A stretch of DNA of 10,308 nucleotides from contig JAIRVC010000167.1 in assembly GCA_031254095.1 (NCBI GenBank), positions 1 to 10,308 on the forward strand. Direction: 5' to 3'. The position numbers and the translations under genes are program-made. Origin of the DNA: Acidobacteriota bacterium. GTDB lineage: Bacteria; Acidobacteriota; UBA6911. This document shows, piece by piece, positions 1 to 6,580 of this stretch. Below the pieces are notes generated by a model, which was not told where the DNA came from, did not search any database, and was given only the letters and a program-made list of their open reading frames with translations. Position 1 is the stretch's first letter. The number at the start of each line of letters is the position of its first letter.

Positions 1-156
1 TCGAAGCTGTTTGGACTGACGGGCGTCTGGCTGTCTTTTCCCGCCTCGGATTTAACGGCCTTCGTCGTGACATGGTTTATGGTTCGCCGTGAACAGCGGA
101 TTTTAGCCCGGATGGAATCCCTGTCTCATCTGCCCGGTTATGGAAACGCTGGTTAA
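1..156 (+). CDS. MATE-family efflux transporter, C-terminal end (5' truncated by window)
   Basis: Frame 1 is open from the first base to a TAA at 154-156 and gives 51 residues. The segment FGLTGVWLSFPASDLTAFVV is typical of the last transmembrane helix region of multidrug and toxin extrusion (MATE/NorM/DinF-like) transporters, where a FGLxGVWxAFPxSD pattern precedes the final helix. It is followed by a positively charged cytoplasmic tail (VRREQRILARMES). Family members are inner-membrane proteins of about 450 residues with 12 helices that export drugs or cationic metabolites using H+ or Na+ gradients; substrate cannot be judged from this piece. The last codons (Asn-Ala-Gly-stop) lie inside a dispersed intergenic repeat, so the extreme C-terminus may have been replaced by the repeat. 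The family call rests on one short motif region. Confidence 0.65.
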   Translation, partial: SKLFGLTGVWLSFPASDLTAFVVTWFMVRREQRILARMESLSHLPGYGNAG

Positions 157-160
157 TTGC
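142..160 (+). repeat. Dispersed intergenic motif, copy 1
   Basis: GGAAACGCTGGTTAATTGC. This is one of six related copies in the window (others at 636-652, 1743-1759, 7031-7050, 9174-9194 and 9612-9629). This copy supplies the TAA stop codon (154-156) of the transporter gene. Confidence 0.55.
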
Positions 161-186
161 CTGAGCGGGATGACTTGCTTTACAAT
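157..186 (+). promoter_or_regulatory. Possible sigma70 promoter for the DUF3788 gene
   Basis: TTGCCT at 157-162 and TACAAT at 181-186 are separated by 18 bp, with the start codon 33 bp further on. The -10 is good and the -35 is moderate. The -35 overlaps the end of the dispersed repeat copy 1. Confidence 0.35.
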
Positions 187-219
187 GTTTGTCCAACAAC
201 AAAAAAGAGGTAAACCGAA

Positions 220-648
220 ATGCCCAAACTTGAATCCGTCGGTAATGCGGAATTGCAAGAGATAATGCCGCCGCATGTTTTCTTGTTGTGGAACAAGGTT
301 ATTGATCAAATTGATCGTCTTTACGAAATGGATAAGGAGTGGGACAAGGGAGGAAAGCAGTCAAAATACGTCCTGCGATTCCGGCGTGGCGGGAAAACGC
401 TTGTTTCTTTATTCCCCAAAGAAAACGCTGTCGGCGTAATGGTGGTTTATGGCAAAGATGAACGGATTAAGTTTGAATCGAATCGCTCGACGTTCAGCGA
501 TGAAGTTTCCGATGAATATGATAAAGCGCATACATATCATGATGGGAAATGGATCATGTTCTACTTGCCTGGAGAAAAAGTGTTGAATGATTTACCCGCT
601 CTTCTCGCCATAAAACGCAGACCGAATCGCAAAGTAAACACTGATTAA
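220..648 (+). CDS. DUF3788 family protein
   Basis: This encodes a 142-residue soluble protein with no signal peptide or membrane segment. I recognise the DUF3788 pattern: an N-terminal LWNKVIDQIDRLYEMDKEW segment (about residues 23-42), a basic RFRRGGKTLVSLFPKEN strand pair (about 53-69), GVMVVYGKDER (about 72-82), and a C-terminal TYHDGKWIMFYL segment (about 105-116) followed by a basic IKRRPNRK tail. The length is normal for the family, whose function is unknown; it is a small cytoplasmic protein often encoded as a single gene. The start is the ATG at 220, with AGAGGT at 206-211 as ribosome binding site, 8 nt upstream. The TAA stop (646-648) sits inside a 28-bp palindrome and dispersed repeat copy 2, so Asn-Thr-Asp-stop comes from the repeat. 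The function is not inferable from neighbours. Confidence 0.85.
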   Translation: MPKLESVGNAELQEIMPPHVFLLWNKVIDQIDRLYEMDKEWDKGGKQSKYVLRFRRGGKTLVSLFPKENAVGVMVVYGKDERIKFESNRSTFSDEVSDEYDKAHTYHDGKWIMFYLPGEKVLNDLPALLAIKRRPNRKVNTD

Positions 649-652
649 TTGC
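636..652 (+). repeat. Dispersed intergenic motif, copy 2
   Basis: AAACACTGATTAATTGC aligns with copy 1 (AAACGCTGGTTAATTGC) with two differences. It overlaps the stop codon of the DUF3788 gene and forms the left arm of the palindrome at 643-670. Confidence 0.55.
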
Positions 653-670
653 CCGCGCGGGCAATTAATC
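643..670. repeat. 28-bp perfect palindrome at the end of the DUF3788 gene
   Basis: The left half GATTAATTGCCCGC is followed immediately by its exact reverse complement GCGGGCAATTAATC. As RNA it would fold into a stem of up to about 12 bp with a GC-rich tip. There is no T-tract directly after it (GGCATTTCC follows), so it is not a classical intrinsic terminator, although it may still terminate or protect the 3' end. It contains the DUF3788 stop codon and lies 34 bp before holA. Confidence 0.8.
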
Positions 671-703
671 GGCATTTCCAAAACTATAACCGGGTTAATT
701 TTT

Positions 704-1696
704 ATGATATTACAGACGCTGGAAGAACTTGAAAAAGACCTCGCGGCCGCCATACGTCCGGTTTATCTCGTGCTTGGCCCCGAGGAATATCATTGCGACC
801 AGGCGCTCGCAATCCTGAAAAGCCGCGTTATGACGCCGGGCGCGGCCGATTTTGATTATTCCGTTTTTGCGGCCAACAACGCCTCTGTCGCGGAAATCCT
901 TGAAGCCGCGAATATCTATCCGATGCTTTCAAAACGGCGGCTGGTCGTTGTTGAGGATGCCGGAAAATTCAAGGAAGCTGAAACCGACGCGCTGCTCGAA
1001 GGTCTGGCATCAATTTCGCCGCGCAGTACGGTAATTTTGACCGCCGTTGAACTCGACAAACGAAAGAAAGTTTATAAAACCTTTCAGAAGGATTTCTGTA
1101 TCTGCGAGTTTCCGCGTCTCAAGGGATTCGCGTTGGAACGCTGGGCGAATGATTTTATGCGGAAAAGCGGATACCGTATTTCGGCGGACGCGCTCAAAAG
1201 AGTTGTGGATATAGCCGGGGCGGATCTGCGGACGCTGGCGTCGGAATTTGAAAAACTAACGCTTTACGCGGGCGAGGAAAAAAATATTCCGGATGCCGTA
1301 ATTGAAGATCTGGTGCGCGCGAGCCGGCAACAGAGCATCTTCGACCTTACAAACGCCGTCGGGCGGCGCGATCGCGTCGGCGCTCTCCGGTCGCTCGGAA
1401 ATCTTCTTGGAATGGGCGAACATCCTCTGGTGGTTGTAACGATGCTGGCGCGGCACTGCCGCCAGACGCTTATTGCCATTGAAGGTTTGCGGGAGAGGAA
1501 AAACCCGCGCGATATCGCTTCGGAGGCGCAGATTCCGCCGTTCGCGGCGGAGCAATTCCTTGCCGAAGCGCGCGCGGTTAAGCCGGACACTGTGCGGAAC
1601 ATGTACATTCGCCTCGCCGCAATCGACCGTCAGCTTAAATCGTCTTCGCTAGACGGGCGCGCGATGATTGAAGGTCTAATCTGCGAATTTGTATAG
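704..1696 (+). CDS. holA: DNA polymerase III subunit delta (clamp loader)
   Basis: This is a 330-residue protein of the usual HolA length. Delta is the clamp-loader subunit that opens the DnaN sliding-clamp ring so that it can be placed on primed DNA. Family features visible are the N-terminal PVYLVLGPEEYHCDQA segment (about residues 19-34, the degenerate AAA+ nucleotide site of delta), RRLVVVEDAGKFKEAE (about 79-94), the middle-domain stretch GADLRTLASEFEKLTLYAG (about 172-190), and a C-terminal helical collar domain with HPLVVVTMLARHCRQTL (about 240-256) and IDRQLKSSSLDGRAMIEGLI (about 308-327). The start is the ATG at 704. I see no strong Shine-Dalgarno sequence before it, so initiation may depend on the A/T-rich leader. 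The gene ends in TAG at 1694-1696 and converges with the selenoprotein gene on the other strand. Confidence 0.93.
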   Translation: MILQTLEELEKDLAAAIRPVYLVLGPEEYHCDQALAILKSRVMTPGAADFDYSVFAANNASVAEILEAANIYPMLSKRRLVVVEDAGKFKEAETDALLEGLASISPRSTVILTAVELDKRKKVYKTFQKDFCICEFPRLKGFALERWANDFMRKSGYRISADALKRVVDIAGADLRTLASEFEKLTLYAGEEKNIPDAVIEDLVRASRQQSIFDLTNAVGRRDRVGALRSLGNLLGMGEHPLVVVTMLARHCRQTLIAIEGLRERKNPRDIASEAQIPPFAAEQFLAEARAVKPDTVRNMYIRLAAIDRQLKSSSLDGRAMIEGLICEFV

Positions 1697-1713
1697 GGAA
1701 CCTCTAAAAACCC
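1696..1713 (+). repeat. GGGAACCTCTAAAAACCC motif after holA
   Basis: This 18-bp stretch directly follows the holA stop codon. Its 5' part (GGGAACCTCT) resembles the 5' part of the dispersed motif (GGGAAACGCT), so it may be a diverged copy or one end of a small repeat unit running to about 1778. It occurs only once in the window. Confidence 0.3.
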
Positions 1714-1732
1714 AAAAATCAAGGCTTGCGGC

Positions 1733-1778
1733 ATTTTCCACAGGAAGTTCCGATTAATCAAAACTTCCTGTGGAAAAT
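1733..1778. terminator. 17-bp inverted repeat between convergent genes, probable bidirectional terminator
   Basis: The left arm ATTTTCCACAGGAAGTT (1733-1749) and the right arm at 1762-1778 are exact reverse complements with a 12-nt loop. The loop and left-arm end hold a copy of the dispersed GATTAAT motif (1743-1759). It lies 37 bp after the holA stop and 11 bp before the end of the minus-strand selenoprotein gene, where a shared terminator is expected. The arms end in A4T or AT4 rather than a long T-tract, so a structural repeat or miniature element is an alternative reading. Confidence 0.55.
1743..1759 (+). repeat. Dispersed intergenic motif, copy 3 (diverged)
   Basis: GGAAGTTCCGATTAATC keeps the GGAA start and the CGATTAATC core of the motif but differs in the middle. 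It forms part of the loop and left arm of the inverted repeat at 1733-1778. Confidence 0.35.
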
Positions 1779-1788
1779 ATGGATCTAA

Positions 1789-3510
1789 TTACCGCCATTT
1801 GTCGATAGAAGCGCTGCGTCCGTATCCGAAATCCGCCGCCTTCCAGAAATAGTTGGTTCCTCCGCCGACCGACAGAATGTTTATTCTGCCCGGGCTGCTG
1901 AACTGAGGAATCATCGCGTCGTCGGGCATCTTCATCCAGGTTGCGGTGGGTTCTCTGCCCTGGCTTGCGTAAGGGTGAACAAAGTTCTGCACGGCGTAGT
2001 AATCGTTCTTCCACGCTCCGACAGTAATCATCGAGTTTTTCTGTATCCACTCCGACAACTGTTCTTTTGATTTAAATCCTTCGTTGTCATTGAGCTGTTT
2101 GATAATGGTCGGATCCAGTATCAGGGTTGCCGAGGAGAACGGACTGATGAATTTCAGCCAGAAAGGTATCTGTTCATGGAACGGTCTTCCGAAACTCTGA
2201 TCCGGATGAGTGATGCCCCAGCCGAGGAAAGTGCTGACAACGCTCTCGCCGGGCTTGAAGCCTTTCTGCACATGCAGCGGTTCCCAGCCTTTGGGCAACT
2301 CCTCCTCATTTTCCGCCATGCAGACATTGTTGTAATTGAGATTGTTTCCCAGGCTCCCCATGTATATTTCCCCGGGGCTTCCGGAAGCGCCGAGATTAAG
2401 AGATATCAGCGTCCACGCCCTGCCGATTACGGCGTTCGCATGGTTAAAGGGACCGAGAGCGCCTATTCCCGAATTCATTTTGATTTCATTGCGAATAGGG
2501 CCGTTGACCACAACCATGTTGGCGAACGAAGTGGTTGAAGTGGAAAGCGAGGTCGTTCCTATGGAGGCCAGCGCAAGTATGACCGGCAGATGTTCCGGCT
2601 TTGCTCCGGCCATGACCGCGTTCACGGCCACCTGTTCCACGTTATATGTCCAGGCTTCATGAGGAAATGACGCCTGCATTCTGCCTACATGTTCCTTGGG
2701 TTCATGGCTCGTGCCTTTCAACATCTCTTTGACGCGGGCTTCGGTGGGCAGTATAACCGGCAGTCCGTCCGTCCAGCCGCTTTCCTGAAATAATTTTTGC
2801 AGATTTTCCTCGGTGTTGGCGGCAAGCAATCGCGGCGCCGGTCTTTCGATAACGCCGCCCTTTGCGTCCTCGGCGCTAAGGGGACGGGTAATGGCGTCGA
2901 TGATCTCATCAAGTACGGGCTTTCCGGTAACGGGATCGTTGCCCTGAAGGTATTTTCTGCAAAGTTCCGCGGGAACGCCCGTGATGGGATGCGGAACGTA
3001 GGTGAAACGAAAACCCGGCATTCCTTTTTTGAACGCGTAGGATTCTACAACGTCCTTAAAAGTTCTTGTAATAACCGGGGCGGTGGGCAGTCCAAGTTTT
3101 TCAACTGTCAAAGAATGGCCGACGACCGACGGCGAGCAGGAGCTTCAATGCCCTACTCCCATGATCATGGCGTGTCCGTTTGCTTTGATCTCCTCCCAGA
3201 GTTTTGGATCATCGTCTCCGTAGGAACCGCGTTTTATGCGGACTTCCCATTTTGTTTTGGGATATTTTTCACTCAGCAGTTTCTGCATCTCCGTAAACAA
3301 CTGATGCGTGTCGGTGAACGCGATATCGACAATGTAAATCGTTTTCCCGTCCAGATTGCCGATACGGGGCGCCATTGGAATCTTGTCAATTGGCGGCGGC
3401 TGACCGAGCGGGTTCAAAACTGTGATTTTTGGCTCCTGGGCCGCTAAAAGTCCGGAAAACAGGAAAATCGTCAGCATTGCCGCAAGTAACAGACAGGTTT
3501 TATTTTTCAT
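1789..3510 (-). CDS. UGSC-family selenoprotein with signal peptide and long C-terminal domain (paralogue 1; Sec at UGA 3147-3145)
   Basis: This reads as a single 573-residue protein if the in-frame TGA at 3145-3147 encodes selenocysteine (residue 122). Upstream of it are a Sec signal peptide (KNKTCLLLAAMLTIFLFSGL, cleavage probably near LAAQ) and a UGSC-domain start (TVLNPLGQPP, LDGKTIYIVD). The Sec motif is GVGH-U-SSC with Cys125, a U-x-x-C redox pair. The same frame continues without break as SPSVVGHSLTVEKLGLPTAP, the expected family continuation, through RPLSAEDAK (about 209). The C-terminal domain of about 330 residues, of function unknown to me, has GWTDGLPVILPT (about 245), VNAVMAG, NGPIRNE (about 336-342), ENEEELPKGWEPLHV (about 400-414) and a C-terminal NILSVGGGTNYFW. 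The start is ATG 3510 with GGAG at 3519-3522, 8 nt upstream. It lies 138 bp downstream of paralogue 2 and is probably in the same operon. Serine replaces the usual glycine after U. It is probably a periplasmic thiol/selenol oxidoreductase; the substrate is unknown. A standard gene call would split it at 3145/3111. Confidence 0.85.
3118..3133 (-). promoter_or_regulatory. Candidate bacterial SECIS hairpin of paralogue 1
   Basis: On the minus-strand mRNA, 11 nt after the UGA, GCCGUCGGUCGUCGGC folds as a 4-bp GCCG/CGGC stem, a U-U mismatch, a C-G pair and a GGUC loop. From memory, the E. coli fdhF SECIS also begins 11 nt after UGA and displays GGUC in its apical loop, the part read by SelB. Loop identity, spacing and position inside the coding region agree; the stem is shorter than in fdhF and has a mismatch instead of a bulged U. 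Confidence 0.7.
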
Positions 3511-3544
3511 TTCTTATTCTCCAAAAAGGTAATTGCAAGGCTTT

Positions 3545-3616
3545 CCGGCTTTGCCGGGACATGGGCTGAGCGCCCGCGTTTTCAGGAACTCGCCGGCGCG
3601 GACGTCAGCGAGTTCC
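3545..3616. repeat. Inverted repeats in the spacer between the two selenoprotein genes
   Basis: The 138-bp spacer (3511-3648) holds two hairpins. CCGGC-TTT-GCCGG is at 3545-3557. A larger one has perfect 9-bp arms GGAACTCGC (3585-3593) and GCGAGTTCC (3608-3616) around a 14-nt loop. Neither has a T-tract in the minus-strand RNA, so read-through from paralogue 2 into paralogue 1 is likely, with possible differential mRNA processing. No other ORF is credible here. Confidence 0.55.
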
Positions 3617-3648
3617 CTGTCTTTTGCGACTACCTCCAAATATCCGGG

Positions 3649-5364
3649 CTAATATTCAACATACACAGGAACAATATTCCTGTATTTTTTGACAAGTTCA
3701 TCCCAGTTGCGCGGCAATTCTACCTTTTTTGACACGAAACTGTTTGAGATGCCGCCGACGCTGCGCAGCGTAGCCGCCCATGCGCCCGGCCCGCCAGCTA
3801 CCAAGATCATCAACTCCTCCGTATTAAACGCCCTCGGAGGCGTCGCAAGAACCGTGGACGCGTCCGCCGTCTGCGTTTTTCTCGCAGGGGCGCCATTCTC
3901 CAGAATGAACTGCTTCAGGCGCTCTTTCGTAAATCCGCCATCCGCAAGTGTTTTGGCAAGTTGGGGAATCACAATAACAGCGGACATGCTGATCGGCTGC
4001 AGGCTTGCCAGAGATTGCGCAATCCCCTGAGCGTCGCCGCCCCCGGGAACGTTCTGTAAAAAGTTATTTGGGAAAAACACGGTTATAACGTTGTCTTCCT
4101 TCTTAAAACCCCGTTCCACATGCAGCGGATCCCATGGAGTCTCTTCCTCGTTCTCTCCAATCACAAGACTGTACTTGCTCGGGTTGCCAATGACGCCCAT
4201 ATCCTCGATGCCTTTTCTGGCGCCGCCGATATTCTTGACTATCAATCCAACCGCACGTCCAATGGCCGAATTCGCGATATTCCCAGGGCTGAGTGCGCCC
4301 GAACCGAAGTTCACGTGAATATCATTGCGTATCGGACCGTTGATTATAAAAAACGGCGCCCACGAACCCGTACTCACTTCGAATGTATCAAATCGCGTCC
4401 GCTGATCCTCAAGCGCCTGCACCGCCGCAATAAGCACAGGCATGTGCGTTGGCAACGCCCCCGCCATCACAGCGTTAATGGCTATTTTCTCGACGGTTGC
4501 CTTGCCTAATCTTGGTATGACCTTTGCCACTATGTGATCCGCAGGCAAATCAGTACCGGTCAGCATCTCCTTCACCGCCGCGTCGGTGGGAGGCACTATC
4601 GGCAATCCATCCGTCCAGCCATTCCTGTAATAAAAACGGTTTACAGCCTCGTAGTTCCCACGAAACGCTATCCTCGGAGTCGTAGCGTCTCTCGGCGTCG
4701 GAGACTTCTCTTCCGCCGTCAGCGGTTTGGTCAGCCCATCAATAATGTCCGGCATCGCTTTTATGGCGCCGGCTTCAAACTCAGACGCTATCCTCCCCTC
4801 GTTTGGAACGTTCAATGGTATTATGCGCGCTCCCGGCATGCCTCTGCTGGAAGCTGCCGAACGAGCGTCAGGTAAAAATCCGGGATGCACCAGTGACACG
4901 ACTGGTTTGCCAAGATCCTCAATCGCAAGCGCGTTGTACATGAGGAACTTAGTGCACGACCCTCAATCCCCTATTGTGGCAATAAGCACATCGTTGCTTT
5001 TTACCCATTCCGAAAATTTTGCGCTGTCCTTTGTATCAATGACATTGACGTTCCAGTCCCTGGAATGATAGAGACTGATATCCGCGCTCGGATATTTGGC
5101 TTTCAGCTGGTTTTCAACCGCCTGCGCGCTCGGCAAGGCGGCTGTCTTGTAATTCGCGAATATGCCGATCTTCTTGCCCGCCAGGTCGTTCACCCTCGGT
5201 GCGGTAAGCCCTCTGAGCGGCATCGGATCCACGTCCGCCCACGGACTCAGTACTTCAAATTGAGGCTCTGCCGTACTTTGCGCCGCCAGTTCGCTGGAAG
5301 GGTTCTGCGCCATTATCGCAGCGCAGAGTATTCCCAGAACCGGCAGGAATTTTAATTTTTTCAT
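3649..5364 (-). CDS. UGSC-family selenoprotein with signal peptide and long C-terminal domain (paralogue 2; Sec at UGA 4965-4963)
   Basis: This is a 571-residue protein if the TGA at 4963-4965 is read as selenocysteine (residue 134). The N-terminus MKKLKFLPVLGILCAAIMAQ is a Sec signal peptide, cleaved probably near LAAQ. Then come FEVLSPWADVDPMPLRGLTA and DLAGKKIGIFANYK, the start of the UGSC domain. The motif is ATIGD-U-GSC with Cys137, the canonical family signature, and the frame continues as TKFLMYNALAIEDLGKPVVS. After TKPLTAEEK (about 212) comes the same long domain as in paralogue 1: GWTDGLPIVPPT (about 249), INAVMAGALP (296-305), NGPIRND (342-348), GENEEETPWDPLHVERGF (about 403-420) and a C-terminal LVAGGPGAWA. 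The start is ATG 5364 with AAGGAGA at 5376-5382, an 11-nt spacer and so a little long. It ends in TAG. It is the first gene of the selenoprotein pair and lies just downstream of the TonB-receptor remnant. The C-terminal domain's role is unknown. A standard caller would report 4963-5364 and 3649-4941 as two separate hypothetical genes. Confidence 0.87.
4936..4965 (-). promoter_or_regulatory. Possible SECIS region of paralogue 2 (structure unclear)
   Basis: Two alternative folds can be drawn just after the UGA in minus-strand RNA. One is GUGCA/UGUAC (4957-4953 with 4940-4936, one G-U pair) with a 12-nt loop. The other is UGAGG/CCUCA (4965-4961 with 4945-4941), which includes the UGA and has a 15-nt loop starting with G. 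They exclude each other, and neither shows the compact GGUC loop seen in paralogue 1. A recoding signal must exist if the Sec call is right, but I cannot fix its form by eye. Confidence 0.35.
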
Positions 5365-5399
5365 ATTGGTACTTGTCTCCTTTTATTTACTTGAAACTG

Positions 5400-5450
5400 C
5401 AAAAATAAAAGATTGCCTGCCCGCCCGTCTTTTGGTGGGCAGGCAATCTT
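5400..5450 (-). terminator. Intrinsic terminator-like hairpin after the receptor remnant
   Basis: The arms at 5409-5425 and 5434-5450 pair over 17 positions (AAGATTGCCTGCCC against GGGCAGGCAATCTT exactly, plus GCC against GGT as a wobble in one orientation) around an 8-nt loop. In minus-strand RNA the stem is followed by UUUUAUUUUUG (complement of 5400-5410), a good U-tract. It lies 6 bp after the remnant's stop and 36 bp before the ATG of paralogue 2. It either ends the receptor transcript or attenuates entry into the selenoprotein genes. Confidence 0.75.
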
Positions 5451-5455
5451 AGTTG

Positions 5456-6580
5456 TTAGAAGGTCAACCGGAGTCTGCCCTGGAATGTCCGGCGTCCTAC
5501 CTTGGTCAGTATGTACCCGAAAGGATCGCTGCTGTTGAGCGATAAACTCGGATTGCTGACCGCAGCGTTCCTCATACTGGGAGCGTAGGTTGAATAACTG
5601 TTTGACGGCGTCGCGTGATTGAGTATGTTCTGGGCGTCGACGCGGACTTCAATCCGCTTGCCTTCCATAAACTCAACCGATTTTGACATCGCCATGTCAA
5701 AGCTTAAGCGCCCTACCCCGGTCAACTGATTGGGGCTGAAGTTGCCCGCGGCTTTCTCGCCGAGGCGCTGATCGGCGTTGCGCATTACTATGATCGGAGT
5801 TCCCTTTTTGTACGTAACTCCATCCGGGGCGAGATAGTCGCTCTCATAAAGCGCGGGAAGCATGTTGCCGCTTTCGTCGCTCATGCCGGAAGCCAGCGCC
5901 AATGCGCGCGGGGCGCCGGACCTCGGAATCGGCTGTCCCGTAATCGCGTGGTTACTGTTGGAGCAGTTCGCGCTATAAAGTCCACTATGCGGAGTAGACG
6001 ACGGATTTGGCCCCTGCATATATCCCTGCACGGTACCGTCGCACAGCACCGTATCGAGCGCGTAGTTCGTATACTTTTCACCGAAATAGCGTCCGCCGAC
6101 ATACGTGCCGTTGTCGCTCCACATCACCTCCGCACTGCCCGCCTTGTTGTCCCACAAATCTGGACGCACAAGGATGGGATTACTTTTGCTCCATAAAGCG
6201 TTGTTGCCGGTTGCAGACATCGGTGCGTACGTCATCATCTGATACGGGGTCGAAAAGTTTCCGTTTAGGCTGCTCGTGCGGTCGGTGCTTCCATTCGCCC
6301 TGCCGCACCAGCTTTCACCCGTCCCGTTTAAACAGGCCTGGTTGGCCGCTCCAAGTAGCCTGAGTGCCGCACGACGATTGTTCGTTTGGGTTGTCATGCC
6401 GCCGTAGGCCGACGGATCCCTGATAAGAACGCTGATGCCAATGAAAACCCACGCTACCGTGTAATCCTGATAGGATTGCTGATGGCAAAATTCGGCACCG
6501 CCTTTGAATGAATGCGCGCCTTTCATCCAGGTTACGGTATCCGCGAACGTCAGGCGATAACCCTTGCCGCCCCATGTCAC
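5456..6580 (-). pseudogene. TonB-dependent receptor (Oar-like), C-terminal fragment
   Basis: An open frame of 374 codons has the look of the outer-membrane beta-barrel end of large TonB-dependent receptors of the Oar/carboxypeptidase-regulatory type. Visible features are FADTVTWMKGAHSFKGGAEF near the N-terminus, LTGVGRLSFDMAMSKSVEFM, EVRVDAQNILNHATPSNSY and a terminal YILTKVGRRTFQGRLRLTF ending in Phe, the barrel sorting signature. Intact members are about 1000 residues with an N-terminal Cna-B-like domain, plug and barrel; here most of that is missing and no signal peptide is present. The frame's only available start is an internal GTG at 6580 without a clear ribosome binding site. Sequence before it is interrupted by stop codons in this frame while an adjacent frame is open. 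I call it a decayed or truncated receptor gene. Such receptors import siderophores, glycans or peptides through the outer membrane. Confidence 0.65.

Noticed and set aside
3111..3147. Reading 3145-3510 and 1789-3111 as two separate genes, and likewise 4963-5364 and 3649-4941
   Set aside because: The pieces are in the same frame with no start codon having a ribosome binding site after the TGA, and the UGSC domain spans the TGA in both cases.
2797..3447. Plus-strand open frame of 216 codons
   Set aside because: It lies antisense to paralogue 1, has no family resemblance and is explained by codon composition of the real gene.
3145..4965. TGA read as tryptophan or glycine (alternative genetic code)
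   Set aside because: The beta-helix lipoprotein ends in TGA at its natural C-terminus, and the two in-frame TGAs occur only at the Sec motif.
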